Source of the DNA: Leptodontidium sp. MPI-SDFR-AT-0119
Taxonomy: Eukaryota; Ascomycota; Leotiomycetes; Helotiales; Leptodontidiaceae
DNA length: 64,000 nucleotides
Assembly: GCA_020726505.1 (NCBI GenBank)
Contig: JAHLEZ010000017.1
Location: 682,001 to 746,000, forward strand
Direction: 5' to 3'
Part shown: positions 35,303 to 47,216 of the stretch, in pieces
Layout of the letters: each line of letters begins with the position of its first letter
Numbering within the stretch: position 1 is the stretch's first letter
Translations under genes and position numbers: made by a program
Notes under the pieces: generated by a model
Seen by the model: only the letters and a program-made list of their open reading frames with translations
Told to the model about the DNA's origin: nothing
Databases searched by the model: none

Positions 35303-36092
35303 CGTTTTGGTTCTGAAGGTCAGCACGGCGTGAGGCGGCAAAGATATTGATTGGGCTTTGTTCAGCGAGGCTTGGCGTTATTGAAAGCTACCATTTTTCT
35401 GGTCACTCAAGTCTCCTATGTCATGTTTCCTCACGACATGTCGCTCCGACAGTTCTTCAATATATCTCTGTAAAGAAACGGCAAGCCGGGTTTACAGCTC
35501 CTTATCTCTCTTGAATATAAATATCAATAAATATAAATTAGGCGGTTTCTAGGCCGTAAAACGAGAATTGGTTTACAAGCTCCAGAAAACGGTTATTCAA
35601 TCTGCGTTAAACTATCGACCACATTGCTCCGCTGAATAGATCCACTTACTTTTGAATATATCCCATAATCCATCAATATCCTAGAACAGGAGCCGCACAT
35701 TAAGTGCTGCATTTTTGAAAGTCCTTCAGCGCTGACAATAACACGGCAGGTTGGGAATTAGCAAAGTCCTATTTTATACAAATTTTATATCGTCGAGAAC
35801 AGTATCAGCACGAAAGACACGCTCAAATGTCACAAAAAGATCACGACTTTGATGGATACAGAAGATTTCTGAAGGAATAGTATTTAATCGCTAGGCTAGG
35901 GGAATTTTCGCTGTTGTAAAAGTGCCTCCCATCCTGCCATCATGCTTGGAGCTCACCCACCACGATCCTAGAACATGGAAGAGTTATCAGTTGCATTCCA
36001 AAGTTTCAGGGAAAGAATAAAACATGCCACAAGAGGATCTTGGGACATTCAAAAAAGATCGGGGGTACTTACGGACTGCCAATCCTGGGAGT
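35303..36092. other. intergenic, no gene seen
   Basis: A/T-rich flank of the kinase relic; no supported frame. Confidence 0.5.
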
Positions 36093-37093
36093 CTACACTT
36101 CGTTTTCCTCTTCTTCTTCCTCTTTATCGCTCTCACCCGAAGTCCTCCGACCTTTCTCTGGCAAAGGCTTCACCACCCAAGGCTTCCCACACGCCTCACA
36201 CATGGCTATGATTACACCCCGTTCTGTGGCAGAGATTCATACCCATGGTGTTTCTGAATCCACACTGCATTTTGGTCAGATTATGTGCCAAAGAAGCTGA
36301 TGATGACTTTCAACAGTGCACGTACCCTTCCGGATTCTGCGTCCTGACACGGATGACAGCAGGACCAGTGGGTCCGATTAAAGGACATTGCTTCCGCCCT
36401 AGGAGCTGGTTTGGTACATCTTGTGTCCGGGATTTCTTCACTTGTGTGTCCTGGCGGAGCCTGCTGACTTTGATCACCTCGAGTCCTTGGATGGCGGCCC
36501 AGGAGTCTGCAGAATGGTTTACTCATTCCAGAGCCAAGCTCTACATTGGAATGGTAGTAACTTAGTATATTCTTCACCGCTCCCAGACCGTATTCCCCGA
36601 CGCGTCGACTGAGTCCAGAAAACGTCTCGCTTATGAGGCGCTCGTCCGTTTCAATGGCCATTCGCCGAACTTGGATATCAGCTTCCGCTTCTATTGCCGA
36701 AGTAGATTGATTCGTTGGTGATGATAGAGTTGTTTTCAGTGGTCTAGTTTCTTCCCAGATTGGAGTTGGTTCCAGTGAAGTTGGTCCATGTGATTGGAGG
36801 TCGGCACTAGATCAATGGTTTGGAATATTGCAATTCGAGGTTGAATCTTCAGAATAAGCATCATCATCAAGAGAATAATCCCTGGTTTCGTCTTCGATGA
36901 GATCATTGAATGCCCGTTGGCGCCCCTTCTCTCTCTTTCTCTCCCTATACCGGCGACGAGAATGGCTATCATCTCTATAGAACTCAGCTGCTCGCTTAGG
37001 CGTAGTTTTGTAGGCGCTGGGGGTTTTAGGTAGAATTCGAGAGAAGTTGACTGAGCTGGGTTTGGAAGGGTGGTTGTCGTTGGTGTCAGGCAT
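36093..37093 (-). pseudogene. unknown gene with in-frame stop and frameshift
   Basis: From ATG 37093 (MPDTNDNHPSKPSS) the frame gives a basic, disordered N-terminus (RRRYRERKREKGRQRAFNDL) and an acidic stretch, then hits TGA at 36812-36814. The same frame continues open with protein-like sequence (EPTPIWEETRPL; MAIETDERLISETFSGLSRR) to about 36540. A change of frame is then needed to reach DSWAAIQGLEVIKVSRLRQD and CPLIGPTGPAVIRVRTQNPEG. An intron (GTACGTG...AAATGCAG) and a last exon with MCEACGKPWVVKPLPEKG and an acidic tail ending at 36093 follow. Family not recognised; CxxCGKPW may be half of a zinc site. Confidence 0.5.
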
Positions 37094-38102
37094 GGTGGGT
37101 GGTGTATGATTCGCGGATGGAGGATTGGGTAATAACGATGCTTGTAGGTAGGATTTCGAGGTACCTTGCGAAGAACGATGTATTGATAATGTTTGTGTAT
37201 TTTGGGAGTTTCGATGCGGAGTGATGTTGGCTCGTAGCACGATATCTCCTTCAATTGGAAAGGAAGGCGCGATCGATGATAAACCCGCTCAGGATGTGCA
37301 AGGCAAGTACGAGAGAGACTTCCAAACCGAGTGACTTGGACCGGAATGTTATGGCTGAAGGAAAGTCCTGATCTTGTGACATCTGAAAATACCTTAATTG
37401 TTGATCTTGGAGGCTCGCTTATGCCCCCCCTCTCATGTGGACCGAGAAGATTGTTGTTGAAAGGACACGAAATCAAAGTGTCAAGACTCTTAAGTAGCTC
37501 ATCTTCAATCAAATCCTCGGAACTGGAAAGTGGTCATATTATTTCGACGATTATGATCAACACAAAGAGTCTCATGATGTACGACAGGCATGTGAAGGCA
37601 AAATCAAAATGAACAAGTTGACTGCAAGAAACTGTTGTTTCGGTAGGATTCTTGAACTATAAGAGGGGACCAGTTCCCCATTCTACTGGGAGCTGTTGGA
37701 ATGTAGCTGTGACTTGCTTTGCGTTGCTTTGCGATCCAAGCTCCGGCGAGTACTGGTTTCTGCCTTCTCCGTATTCTTCTGTTGCTCGTTGCAATCGTGA
37801 TCCTTGGACACTCTGCTCCCTTCTTGTTTTTCATCTTGCCACGGCCTTTCTGATCCTTGAGCATTCTTTGGAGACCGATCTCAGTGGTTTCAGCTTTTGA
37901 AAACGATTGATGAGATGACGGTGTGGTTAATCATATGGTTACCTGACTGCTGGGAGGATGATGTCCGATCCTAGTCCTTCATTCCAGAACCCGCCCTCTA
38001 TAGGCTTCAAGACCAAGTTCTCGACGTCAACTTCGGCGTCTTCCCCCTGTTATTGTAGTGAGGTTCAGAGATCCTGTGAATCAACTTCAATTGACACTTC
38101 TA

Positions 38103-38490
38103 TTCAGGAACCGAGACAAAGTACCGAATGCCTACACACGTCTCTCCAATGGTTCATTGCGATGAAATTGTGCTCAGAAACCAACACAAAGGACTTGGTT
38201 ATTCTCACTATCCCTCCAATGATGCTGCAAAATCAAGATACTTCTCGGCTTCTACTCAGAAGCCGAGACTAATTGTTTGATAGTTCCATGCATTCGTCCA
38301 ATGTTTCCTTACGATTAAGATGAGCTTCGGTTCCTACTCAGAACCTAAGACATGGTACTCAATAATTCAGTTCCTTCCTCCAATGATGTATTTCCATCAA
38401 GCTATGGAGCAACTACTCGGAAACCAAGACAAAGGTACTCAATAATTCATTTCGTCCCTCCAATGATACCTTGCAATCTAGATGTGGATT
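38103..38490 (+). repeat. degenerate ~80-bp tandem repeat, about five copies
   Basis: Copies start with a CTCAGAAACC-like block at about 38103, 38173, 38255, 38338 and 38416 (spacing 70, 82, 83, 78). Each has a CTCCAATGATG-like block about 45 bp later; the last two share GGTACTCAATAATTCA. The spacing is near 81 (27 codons), and the first copies sit in an open frame, so this may be the remains of a repeat-containing coding sequence. Confidence 0.6.
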
Positions 38491-38788
38491 AACTGACTCT
38501 CCAAAATATCTTGGATTGGCCAATGGAGAGGTCAAAGCGCAGAAAAGTCTACGACCCAATCAGGCGATTATTGACGATGTCTGACTCGAACCAATCACTC
38601 ACCTATCCAGGGAATATCAAGTGATCAGAAGATGCCCAAGAAAATGCTACCTTATCCCGTACTCCACAAATAACTTAGTTGCATTGCATTGCTGACTGAG
38701 GGGCAGATGGAGAGAATCCATCTGCACGAATGCACAATCACATCCAGCTCCACCAACATCACAGACACCGGGCCAGTGAGATAGTATC

Positions 38789-39010
38789 ATGGAATACCAG
38801 ACGGATTTAGAGTTCATGCAGCTGATTCTGCGACCTGAGCTTGTCAACTCACTGAAGTCAGAGACAAGACCAGTCACCATTGTCACAAATCCACAGTGGA
38901 ATCCTGCGAGCACTTATCACTTGCATCGAGCCTATGAGAAGGATGCTCACACCGCATTGACTTCACTTCTTCGCTTCATCGCTGTGAAGCTGGAAACATT
39001 CGACTTATAA
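38789..39010 (+). CDS. short open frame, possible gene fragment
   Basis: 73 residues with protein-like composition (LEFMQLILRPELVNSLKS; YHLHRAYEKDAHTALTSLL). No domain recognised, and no upstream exon could be linked. May be the 3' part of a decayed gene. Confidence 0.25.
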   Translation: MEYQTDLEFMQLILRPELVNSLKSETRPVTIVTNPQWNPASTYHLHRAYEKDAHTALTSLLRFIAVKLETFDL

Positions 39011-39621
39011 GATCGTCCATCACATCCGGGATCGTTGGAACATTTCTCTCTTCAAATGAGGCCATTTCAATACCCGCAGAAACATGATGGCTGGCGCGAA
39101 GAAATAAGAGCAGTGTGTGATCACCAGTACTGGGAGGACTCGTGGGTGTACTTCTCAGACCGGGCTTGGGGTCCCAGCCAATCTTTGCCGTGGACCCCAG
39201 CCCGGCGGTTAACTCGCAGATCATCGACCAACCACGTCGTCAGCCCGCCCTGCTGCATCTCGCTCACGCTGCAGGTCGAGGGGAACACTCTCTGCTAGTA
39301 TTCCCAGTCTTTGCCTCTCCCGTCACTCCCATCACAACTCCGGGCGCTATTCTCGTCCTCATCATGCAGGTTCCTGGCCAGCCTCCCACCATACAGCGTC
39401 GTCCGCCATGAGGATATCCAATGGCCGCCCAAGATGGCCTGTCCCGCTGGCTGGCTCGATGCAGTCTCCCACTCCGCCCTCTCGGTATATCACATACAGC
39501 CGCCGCTCATTGCTCAGAGACGATCAACTCCATGTTGAATTTGTGTCGCAGAACGTTTCGCCCTCTGGTGACGACCGCTATACAAATAGCGGACGTTTCA
39601 ACCTCACGATAGCAGAGTAAC

Positions 39622-41127
39622 ATGATGTGGACAGGGAGTGAGACAGTGATCAATGCTAAAGCAGTCCTGCTCCTCCTCCTCTCAGCTGCTATAAGTTCTG
39701 CGAATCTCCTCACCGACGTTCCCAAGAACAACCCTCTCAACATCGATTGGGATCCAGCTCCTTCACCAGAAGACGGCCCACCTCTCTCAAGAAACGCTTC
39801 AAGAGACAAGTCCCTCCTCCCAGTACAGATTGGCGCCATCCTCGGATCATATCTCTTCTGTGTCTGCGTTGTTGGAGTAGCACTTCTCGTCATCGGCCGA
39901 AGACTTCGAATCCAGATCCAGAATTCAGCCCGAGCACTGGATATAGAAATGGTAGAGAGCGCCTTTCCGAAAACCGCAGCTTTCGAACCCTCACCTGTCT
40001 CGCCCGGCGCACCAGGTGCAGGATCCAGGAACTTCTCGTGGCCTTCACCAGAGAAGGATACGAAGAACCCATACGTCTTCCCCAGCATCAACAAGTCGCC
40101 TACGACTCCAAACGGTCTCGCAGATCCTTACGTTGATACGAGGATTGTCGAGGCAGACCGCGAGATGTTGCAACGAGACTTGGAAGACATATATGCCCAT
40201 GTTATGGAGCAGGAGGATGCCAAAGCAAAGGGTGTCATCTTGAAAGAGATGCCTCTTCCTCCGCAATTGCAGAGGATTGGTCCTGTGCCAACGGGTCCTC
40301 CACGAACGGATTCGCCCCCAAAGAAGATCGAGAAATCTCGTCCAGCAACCCTCACTTTTGACGAAGGGAAGCCAAAGTCACACTCCCGAACTTCGTCTCT
40401 GATCTCCTCCCTCAAATCGCCAAGACGAAAGGGGATACGAGGAATGCGCATCTCATCGCCAATTGCCACGCCTGTCTCGGCAACTTTCCCCGCAAGTACA
40501 GCATCAGACGAGGAACCCCTCACACCCCGCTACTACACTCCACCTCCACCACCTCCAGTCCCTAAAGACCAGGTCCCATACACCCATTCCCGCAACACAT
40601 CCAGTGGTTCTCCAACACGCAGTCTAGCAGAGCAACTCTCACCATACAGAAATGGACCACGGCACGGCCCGAACCCGTCCCAAACTTCAGTCCAAACCCA
40701 AAACTCCAACCGAGGCGACCCAAGCTCCGCAACATCAGCAACATCCCAAACGCCTCTCTTCCTTCCTACCCCCAAGCAACGCCAATTGCAATCCTCCAAC
40801 CCACCATCCACCAACTCCTCATCACGGGCCCTACCCCTCCGTTCCTTCGAGCCAGCCCTTCAATCTCCTTCTTTCGTTCCCACAACGAAGACCACCGTTC
40901 TAGAACGTAACAGCAAACCCAACGGTCCACAAACCGGTGGATTGAAGACCCCTTGGAGCGCAGGCGCTGTGCCGTATAGTCCTTACCAGCCATTCTCGCC
41001 GATGATTCCCATCACCCCGAGACTCGTGACCAAGGAGGAGCGCAAACAGAAGAAGAAAGAAGAAGGACGGACGCCTGTGCTTGAGATGATCAAGAGCGAG
41101 GACGAACTCTGGGATAGCGGGTACTAG
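39622..41127 (+). CDS. single-pass membrane protein with long disordered cytoplasmic tail
   Basis: Intronless, 501 residues. Signal peptide (core AVLLLLLSAAISSA), a ~50-residue lumenal/extracellular stretch with an NAS glycosylation site, and a TM helix near residues 72-95 (IGAILGSYLFCVCVVGVALL). A ~400-residue tail rich in Pro/Ser follows, with a conserved-looking helix REMLQRDLEDIYAHVMEQED, PPP runs (YYTPPPPPPVP), TP sites and an acidic end EMIKSEDELWDSGY. The type-I topology with a phosphosite-rich tail fits a fungal plasma-membrane or wall-associated protein. Function not known. Confidence 0.78.
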   Translation: MMWTGSETVINAKAVLLLLLSAAISSANLLTDVPKNNPLNIDWDPAPSPEDGPPLSRNASRDKSLLPVQIGAILGSYLFCVCVVGVALLVIGRRLRIQIQNSARALDIEMVESAFPKTAAFEPSPVSPGAPGAGSRNFSWPSPEKDTKNPYVFPSINKSPTTPNGLADPYVDTRIVEADREMLQRDLEDIYAHVMEQEDAKAKGVILKEMPLPPQLQRIGPVPTGPPRTDSPPKKIEKSRPATLTFDEGKPKSHSRTSSLISSLKSPRRKGIRGMRISSPIATPVSATFPASTASDEEPLTPRYYTPPPPPPVPKDQVPYTHSRNTSSGSPTRSLAEQLSPYRNGPRHGPNPSQTSVQTQNSNRGDPSSATSATSQTPLFLPTPKQRQLQSSNPPSTNSSSRALPLRSFEPALQSPSFVPTTKTTVLERNSKPNGPQTGGLKTPWSAGAVPYSPYQPFSPMIPITPRLVTKEERKQKKKEEGRTPVLEMIKSEDELWDSGY

Positions 41128-41465
41128 ATTGTACCACCCTCCACTGACGACGACGGGAGGTTTAATTCTTGGATGCCTTTCTTACTGTATATTGATATGT
41201 TTTTGGTACCTTTTCTTTCTTAGGGTAAGGAGCTAGGGCGGCGCGAGTATAGAAGATTGATTCGATTTATCCCTCATTACTTGTTGATGGGGCGGGATAG
41301 GCGGACTCCGAGAATGTCTTCATTGGTATTCGTTTGAGGAGGTTGGGGTTAGGGGTTGGGGCGGAATGGAATGGGATGGGGTTTCATGATACCATGACGA
41401 ATGTGGAAATTACTATTTAAACCTTTCAGACATTAAATATATTCCAATTTTCTTCTCTTCCCATT
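41128..41465. other. 3' flank
   Basis: A G-rich tract (GGTTGGGGTTAGGGGTTGG) at about 41340-41360; nothing else seen. Confidence 0.4.
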
Positions 41466-41961
41466 TTACTTCTCGTCCTGTTGAATATCGACTTGCTCAA
41501 TCCTATCGCGTGGCTTTTGGCTGGTAGGGGCAGAACTGCCTAGACCGGTTTGTAAATGGCGGCCCATGAAGTCAAGCTGCAGTAGGGGGTCGAGAATGTG
41601 TATTGCGAGGAGGTTGGCGTATGTTGGGATGATGATTTTGGTGGCGAGGGTGTTGTTGTTTGAATTTAGGGCTGTTGGGGGGTTAGGCGAGGAGGGAAAC
41701 ACGAGGGGGGTGGAAGGGGAGTATCAAGTGAGGGATATCTTTGAGACGAATGGACCTTTGGTTCAGTTTACTAGTAGGGTTTAAGTGTGGCAGAGGTTGG
41801 TTTTGAGGGAAAGTAGTTGCTCTGCCCTTTTTGTAAGAGACGAGAATCCGATTTCGGCTAATTGTATTATCCAAGACAAGATGAGTAAACACTCCAGGTA
41901 ATGAGGGATAGGATATGATAGACTGGACATTGATCCTCACGATGGAGGCGGCTTCATACAT
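41466..41961 (-). CDS. possible small two-exon gene
   Basis: Tentative complement(join(41466..41671,41772..41961)), 131 residues. A GTAAAC donor and CCCAACAG acceptor with a CTAAC-type branch keep the frame. The second exon gives a protein-like end (PTYANLLAIHILDPLLQLDF; GSSAPTSQKPRDRIEQVDI). No family recognised. The first exon is weak, and the whole could be chance. Confidence 0.3.
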
Positions 41962-42208
41962 GCCTTCATGTCACTAATGAGACCTCATGGAAATGTACGT
42001 CAAAGCAATTATCTGGAATTTCTCTCAACAACTAGGTGGGATCTTCCGTCCTCTACATAGCCATCTCGTAAGCCAGCATCATCAGAGCAATTACAATTAT
42101 TTCGGACTAGAGAAGAGTGGAGCACAGCCATTCCATCAACCATCACATATGTAATCACAAAAGTCGGCAGCGAAAAGCTTCCCGCATTCCATCCATCTCA
42201 GCAATCAT

Positions 42209-43932
42209 TCAGTCAAAAGGAGGGAAAAGCTCGAGAATCTTCTCGGCCTCTTTCATCTCTCGCTCCAGAACAACTCTGCGCTCGTCGTCACGAATGACAA
42301 ACTCGCACTTGAAAGGCGTAGGACGAAGGATGATACCACCAGCGTAAGAATCGACATCGTAGACCTCTCCCTCGATAGGCTTGATGTCGAAGGACCAGAG
42401 GAGCTTAGCGAGAGAGATGAAGATGCTGTTCATGGCCAAGTCCGCACCGGCGCAAGCGCGTCTTCCGAAGCCGAAAGTGCCATGGTCGTGTGCTCCTTGC
42501 GGGAAGGGCTTCGCTGCGAGCTTAGGGTCGAAGCGGGCGTCGGACTCGGGTAGATAGCGTTGGGGTGCGAAGGCCTGAGGAGAAGGGAAGTATGATGGGT
42601 TTTGGTTCAGTCCCCATGCAGGTGCCCAGACGGTGGTTCCCTTGGGAATGCGGTAGCCGTTGTAGACGTCCTCTTCGCTGGTGGCATGCGGGAGTCCAAA
42701 GACGCTGGATGGGCGCCAACGTAGGATTTCCTTGACGAGAGCGTCGATGTAGGGCAGCTTGACTTGGTCGGCGAAGGTTGGAGATCGGTGCTTGCCTACG
42801 ACGGCGTCGAGTTCGGCCTGGGCAGCCTTCTGGGTGTGAGGGTCTGTGACGAAGGCCAGGATTGCTGAGTGAAGGGTTGAGGCAGTAGTTTCCGAACCAG
42901 CGCCGAACAGAGAGGCTGGAAGAGCAGCGAAGTGATTCTCACTCAGTGCGTTCGTGTCGGCATCTCCATTTGCTTTCAGATCAAGCATAGTCTCTGTCAA
43001 GCTGATTACTGCCGTGCCCTTTGTATGCTTCAGATCTTCCTTGACAGAATCCACCAAGGCGGCATCGAAAGCAGCTAGAACGCGACCCATCTTGACAACA
43101 GGCTCCTTCCAGCGGGCTAGGAAGTCAGGTAGATGAAGAAGGAATGGAAACATCTCGACAGGGTACGCGCCAGGCTTCAAGGTATCACTCGCGTACCGGA
43201 AGAGGAATTGTCTCTTCTTGAGAACCTCGGAGTCTAGCGAGGCAATTCGTCGTCCATAGGCCATGCTGAATACCATACTCGAGGCAAATCTATCAATGGC
43301 CTTGCTCCAGTCATCCGAATTTCCAACAACGCTGTCAACTACAGCCAACGCTTCTGCTTCTTGGCGGGGTTTGTAGGCTGGCAATGCGGATAGTTTGAGA
43401 GAGTGATGTAGGACCTTGCGACGAATAGACCATGCAGATCCGTAGGAAAGAGAGGCGACCGAACTGTTGTTGTTGAATAGCTCTCCGAAGACGATCATCC
43501 GAGGACGGGATGAGTAACGACTGCCACGACGGGACATGAGCTCCACGGCAATAGCAGGGTCGCTGATGATGACACGAGGTGATCTACCAACCCAGATGGT
43601 GTACTAGAAGATCGCATAGTCAGTAAGCATTCGTTTCTAATTGTCTCGTGGACAATCCTGGGAGAAAAGTCCTCATGAGATACTAGGGGGAAAGAAATAG
43701 ACGTCACCCAACTTACGATCGGACCATAGATATGGGACCATTCTTCAAGAGTTAGGAAGAAGTTGTCCTTGGGAAACGACAGAACATTGCCAATGAATGG
43801 AATGGGGAGAGGGCCAGGAGGAAGATAGAACCAGGTATAGATATCCGAGAGAAGGAGGCCGACTGGAATCATGAGCAGAGCCCAGAGACCAGCCATGAGA
43901 GGATTCATGGCGACGTAAGTGAAGACGCCCAT
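42209..43932 (-). CDS. cytochrome P450 monooxygenase
   Basis: Model: complement(join(42209..43603,43717..43932)), 536 residues. N-terminal ER anchor (MAGLWALLMIPVGLLLSD) followed by the Pro hinge LPPGPLPIPFIGN. I-helix GAGSETTASTL, K-helix ExxR in KEILRWRP, PERF-like APQRYLP, and the haem loop FGFGRRACAG with axial Cys456. The intron removes a GTAAGT...TTCTAG segment and joins IYGPI to YTIWVGRSPRVII. Closest in feel to fungal OrdA/CYP64-like enzymes, but the substrate is unknown and no biosynthetic backbone gene is nearby. Length and motifs are complete. Confidence 0.92.
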
Positions 43933-44780
43933 GATGGTTGACGTGCCAGCCGAGACAAGCTCAGATCTGGTGAAGGGTTTGGGTTTGGGGGGTGGTAAAG
44001 AGGAGAAGAGGAGAGCTTGTGTTGTGGTGTAAGAGAAGGTGAGGTGAGGTTCGAGGGAGCCTGAAAGGGAAAAGAGAGATATTGTTTATCGGGGGTCGCT
44101 TATCGGTCCTGAAGTAGACTGATGAACTCACCTTCGAATGGCTTTCAAGGGAAAGGAGGACAGGACTTGGACAGGAAGGCACATTCATTAATGTACTGTA
44201 CCTACTCCTTGCATTACAAATAAGTATCAACATGATTCCAGGTAATGCAGGAAGTGCCTTTTGCTCGCATTCCACGCTTAGCGCTCCACTGGGAAATGTC
44301 TGTTCACGCACGGAGTTTGAGCTTGAGCCCTCATTGTGATTGTCAGTCGCACCCACCAGGCGTCCTGATGTTGGTAACACCATTGGCGAGTGACACCAAA
44401 ACTCGTTCGCTGACAACTGACCCAGCTTGTTGGTTATACCGCAACGCTCGCATGCAGCCAGTGAGGACAAGCCCCTCGAGGACATATCGATTCTTTGCCT
44501 TGATGGCTGCTCCGGTAGATTTCAAATCGCCCAATCAGGTGTGATGGTGAGGTATGACAGCATCTCATCAACCCACCGGACTTGTGGAACGCAAATGTAC
44601 GAGACCGAAAACGAGAAACCAACAAAACTTGGCAAGGCAGAGAAAGAACAACGCATGATGTTCCTTTTGCCATTTGTCTAAAAAGCACTGCATCACAACC
44701 GCAACGCCGTTGGTATGCATACATACAGTCAGTCTATCTATCTCGTCCAATCGAAAATCATATCATTCGCCTGCTGTTTA
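43933..44780. other. P450 promoter and deacetylase 3' flank
   Basis: No supported gene; overlapping short frames are shadows. Confidence 0.5.
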
Positions 44781-46194
44781 CTACTCCGAACGATCGAAGA
44801 CCTTGCTTCCGAACTTCCAGACTTGGTCGATTATCAAAGTCTTCTTGCCGAACTCGTCGACCGCCTCGTCGATGATCACTAGATCCGCATCGGCGTCTCC
44901 TTTCAAATTGCCCTTTACGTCACTCATTCCGAGCATCGCGGCTGGGGTGGAAGTTACTGCTTTCAGTGCCTGTGGGATGCTCGCTCCTGACCAGTTGAGG
45001 AAGTTGGTCACGCATTCAATGAGCGTGATTGAACTGGCATATGTTAGCCCTGGCTTCTTCTGTGGCTTGAAGATGTCTTAAATACCTTCCAGCAATCTTT
45101 TCACTTCCTTCCAGTACCAATTTAGGTCCCGTCTTTACAATCCTCTCTCCATTCGTCCATTCATATGCACCATCAGGCAGTCCAACCAAGTGCATGGCGT
45201 CCGTCACGAGAATGAATCCGTCTGGATGCGCATTGAAGGCGATTTTGATACTGGTAGGGTGCAAGTGTATCCCATCCGCAATGATGCCAAAGTAGGGGCG
45301 GGGAAGCGACTCGGCAATTCCCAGCACTCCATACACATTTGGATTCCTGTGATGAAGAGGTCGCATCGCGTTGAACAGATGGGTAATCATGGTAGCGCCT
45401 GCTGCGACAGCTGCTGATGCCTCTTCATAAGTTGCTTCTGTGTGTCCGATCGAGTACAGTATGCCTCTCGAGGTAATTTCTGGGATCGTTTGGGTCATAG
45501 CTGCGACTTCTGGAGCCGCTGTAATCATCTTGACCTGAGGAGGTCTGATAGCTCCGTCGAAAGGGGAGAGAGTAGGATTGATATTGGCTGCTCCATAGCA
45601 GTCTTCCAAGTCGCTGAAACCATTGATCGCAGGTATTATGTTCTCGACTTTGTGGATGCCGTTCTTGCTGGGATTTAAGAATGGTCCTTCGCAATGAGCT
45701 CCAAGAGATTCAGCACCATTTTCGGCATTGCGAGGAAGACCAGAAGGTCCAAGGAAGGGCAATGCCTATTGTTTGTTCAGTATGCTGCATGCGAGGCGCT
45801 TCACAAAGTAGATTCATACCTGTTGGTAGACTTCTTTCCGTTCTGAAGTCAGCGTCGGGAGATATGAAGTGACACCAGTCTGGACCAGCAACTTGTTGAC
45901 CTGCTTCAATGTCTTCCCATAGGTCGAGGCATCTTCTGGTATCTGGGAGAAATTGAATCCAAAGGCCCCATTCAGTTGTACATCGATCAAGCCCGGTGAG
46001 ATGATTTTTCCTCCCAGGTTGATTGTGATATCTGGAACCGAGTGGTCTCCATAGAAGGCCTCTTGACTTCTCACGATCTTTCCCGTCTCGGAACTGACCC
46101 ACAAGTCCTGTTCTACCAACTCATCGCCCTTGACCAGACGACAGTTCGTGAACTTCGTGATCGTCTCTCTCCCAGTCGGAATTGCAGATGGCAT
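44781..46194 (-). CDS. dac1: N-acetylglucosamine-6-phosphate deacetylase
   Basis: Model: complement(join(44781..45033,45086..45765,45820..46194)), 435 residues. NagA-family motifs: SPGLIDVQL (first metal region), HCEGPFLNPSKNGIH (catalytic-metal Glu), SIGHTEATYEEA, THLFNAMRPLHHRNP, DGIHLHP, and VTDAM with the catalytic Asp. Joining at 45033 restores SSITLIECVTNFLNWSG. It converts GlcNAc-6-P to GlcN-6-P and acetate in the cytosol. It shares a 1-kb divergent promoter with the GH3-GNAT gene and lies in one cluster with kinase, deaminase and RON1. The symbol follows the fungal nomenclature for this cluster. Confidence 0.94.
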
Positions 46195-47216
46195 GATGAG
46201 GGTATTGATTGCAAGACGGAGTGCGAAGATTTAATCAATGAGTGAATGAATGGATTAATTGTTTGCCTGAGTGTTGGTTTGACTGCGGCGTGAACCACAG
46301 TTTACCTTGAGCTCTACATAATGAATGATGAAACTCCACAGTGCTACGGCCTACCTGATATTATGCTTTCCCAGACGTGTCAAAGGTCGGGTCCTCGACC
46401 ATAGAAATGATGGCATGACTCCATAAGGCGGGAGGCGCTCAAGAGTGGGTAGAGGAGGTATGAATCAAGATGGATGGCAATGTGAAGGCGATGTGATGTG
46501 ATGTGCATCGTCCCAGTAGGTAGGTAGGACAGGTAGGTTGGTAAGGTACTTACAAAGTTGCAGAGAACAAGTGGAGATGTAACGTCTCATTGACACTTCG
46601 TCTCATCCCGACAAAGACCGGGTAAGCCGGCCAGCGAGATAGGGAACATTTTATTAAGTGAACAAATGGGGGAAGATGCTGCGAGCACGATTGTTGCCTC
46701 TGATGGGGGTTTGCCGCTACAATATGTGATGAGTGAGCGGGTATTGATGATCAAAAGTCATCAGATGAGATGCAAGGTTGCAGGCAAATTGAAGGCAAGG
46801 AGACGAAAATCTCGGCAATGTGAAATTTACCGATGAAATACCGATCACATGATTCGCCCCACTAAAACCACTTCCCCCATCGCTACTCCCATGCCTATCC
46901 CTATTGTTACACGCCACGCCCATGCCCATGCATTTCTTCTCTTCCCCACGAGGCTGACCTCCGTGGCATGGCAAAGACGTTGCACCATTCCGTTTCCACT
47001 ACCTTACTACCGAACATGCCAAAGTGTGATGTGAGGAGGGTTTGAGAAGACGAGGACTCGAGGAGCGAAGTCGTGCCGTGCGTGCTCATACAGAACCACC
47101 GCACGATACCATAACCGAAGAAACTGCCCCAGTCCAGCCAGTCTTGTATACCTGGCCTGGCTTGCTCTAGGTTCGACAAGCCAGTCGTCACGGTGTCCGG
47201 CAAAGTGCAAGTCAAG
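46195..47216. promoter_or_regulatory. divergent promoter of dac1 and GH3-GNAT gene
   Basis: 1,022 bp between divergently transcribed cluster members. GTAGGTAGGTAGG/CAGGTAGG-type short repeats occur at 46515-46540. Co-regulation of both genes from here is inferred. Confidence 0.45.

Larger units (their letters stand above)
37094..39621. other. gene-poor stretch with degenerate tandem repeat
   Basis: Holds a ~80-bp minisatellite (listed) and a weak 73-codon frame (listed). GC-rich sequence from 39040 to 39600 is probably the long 5' flank of the next gene. Confidence 0.45.
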
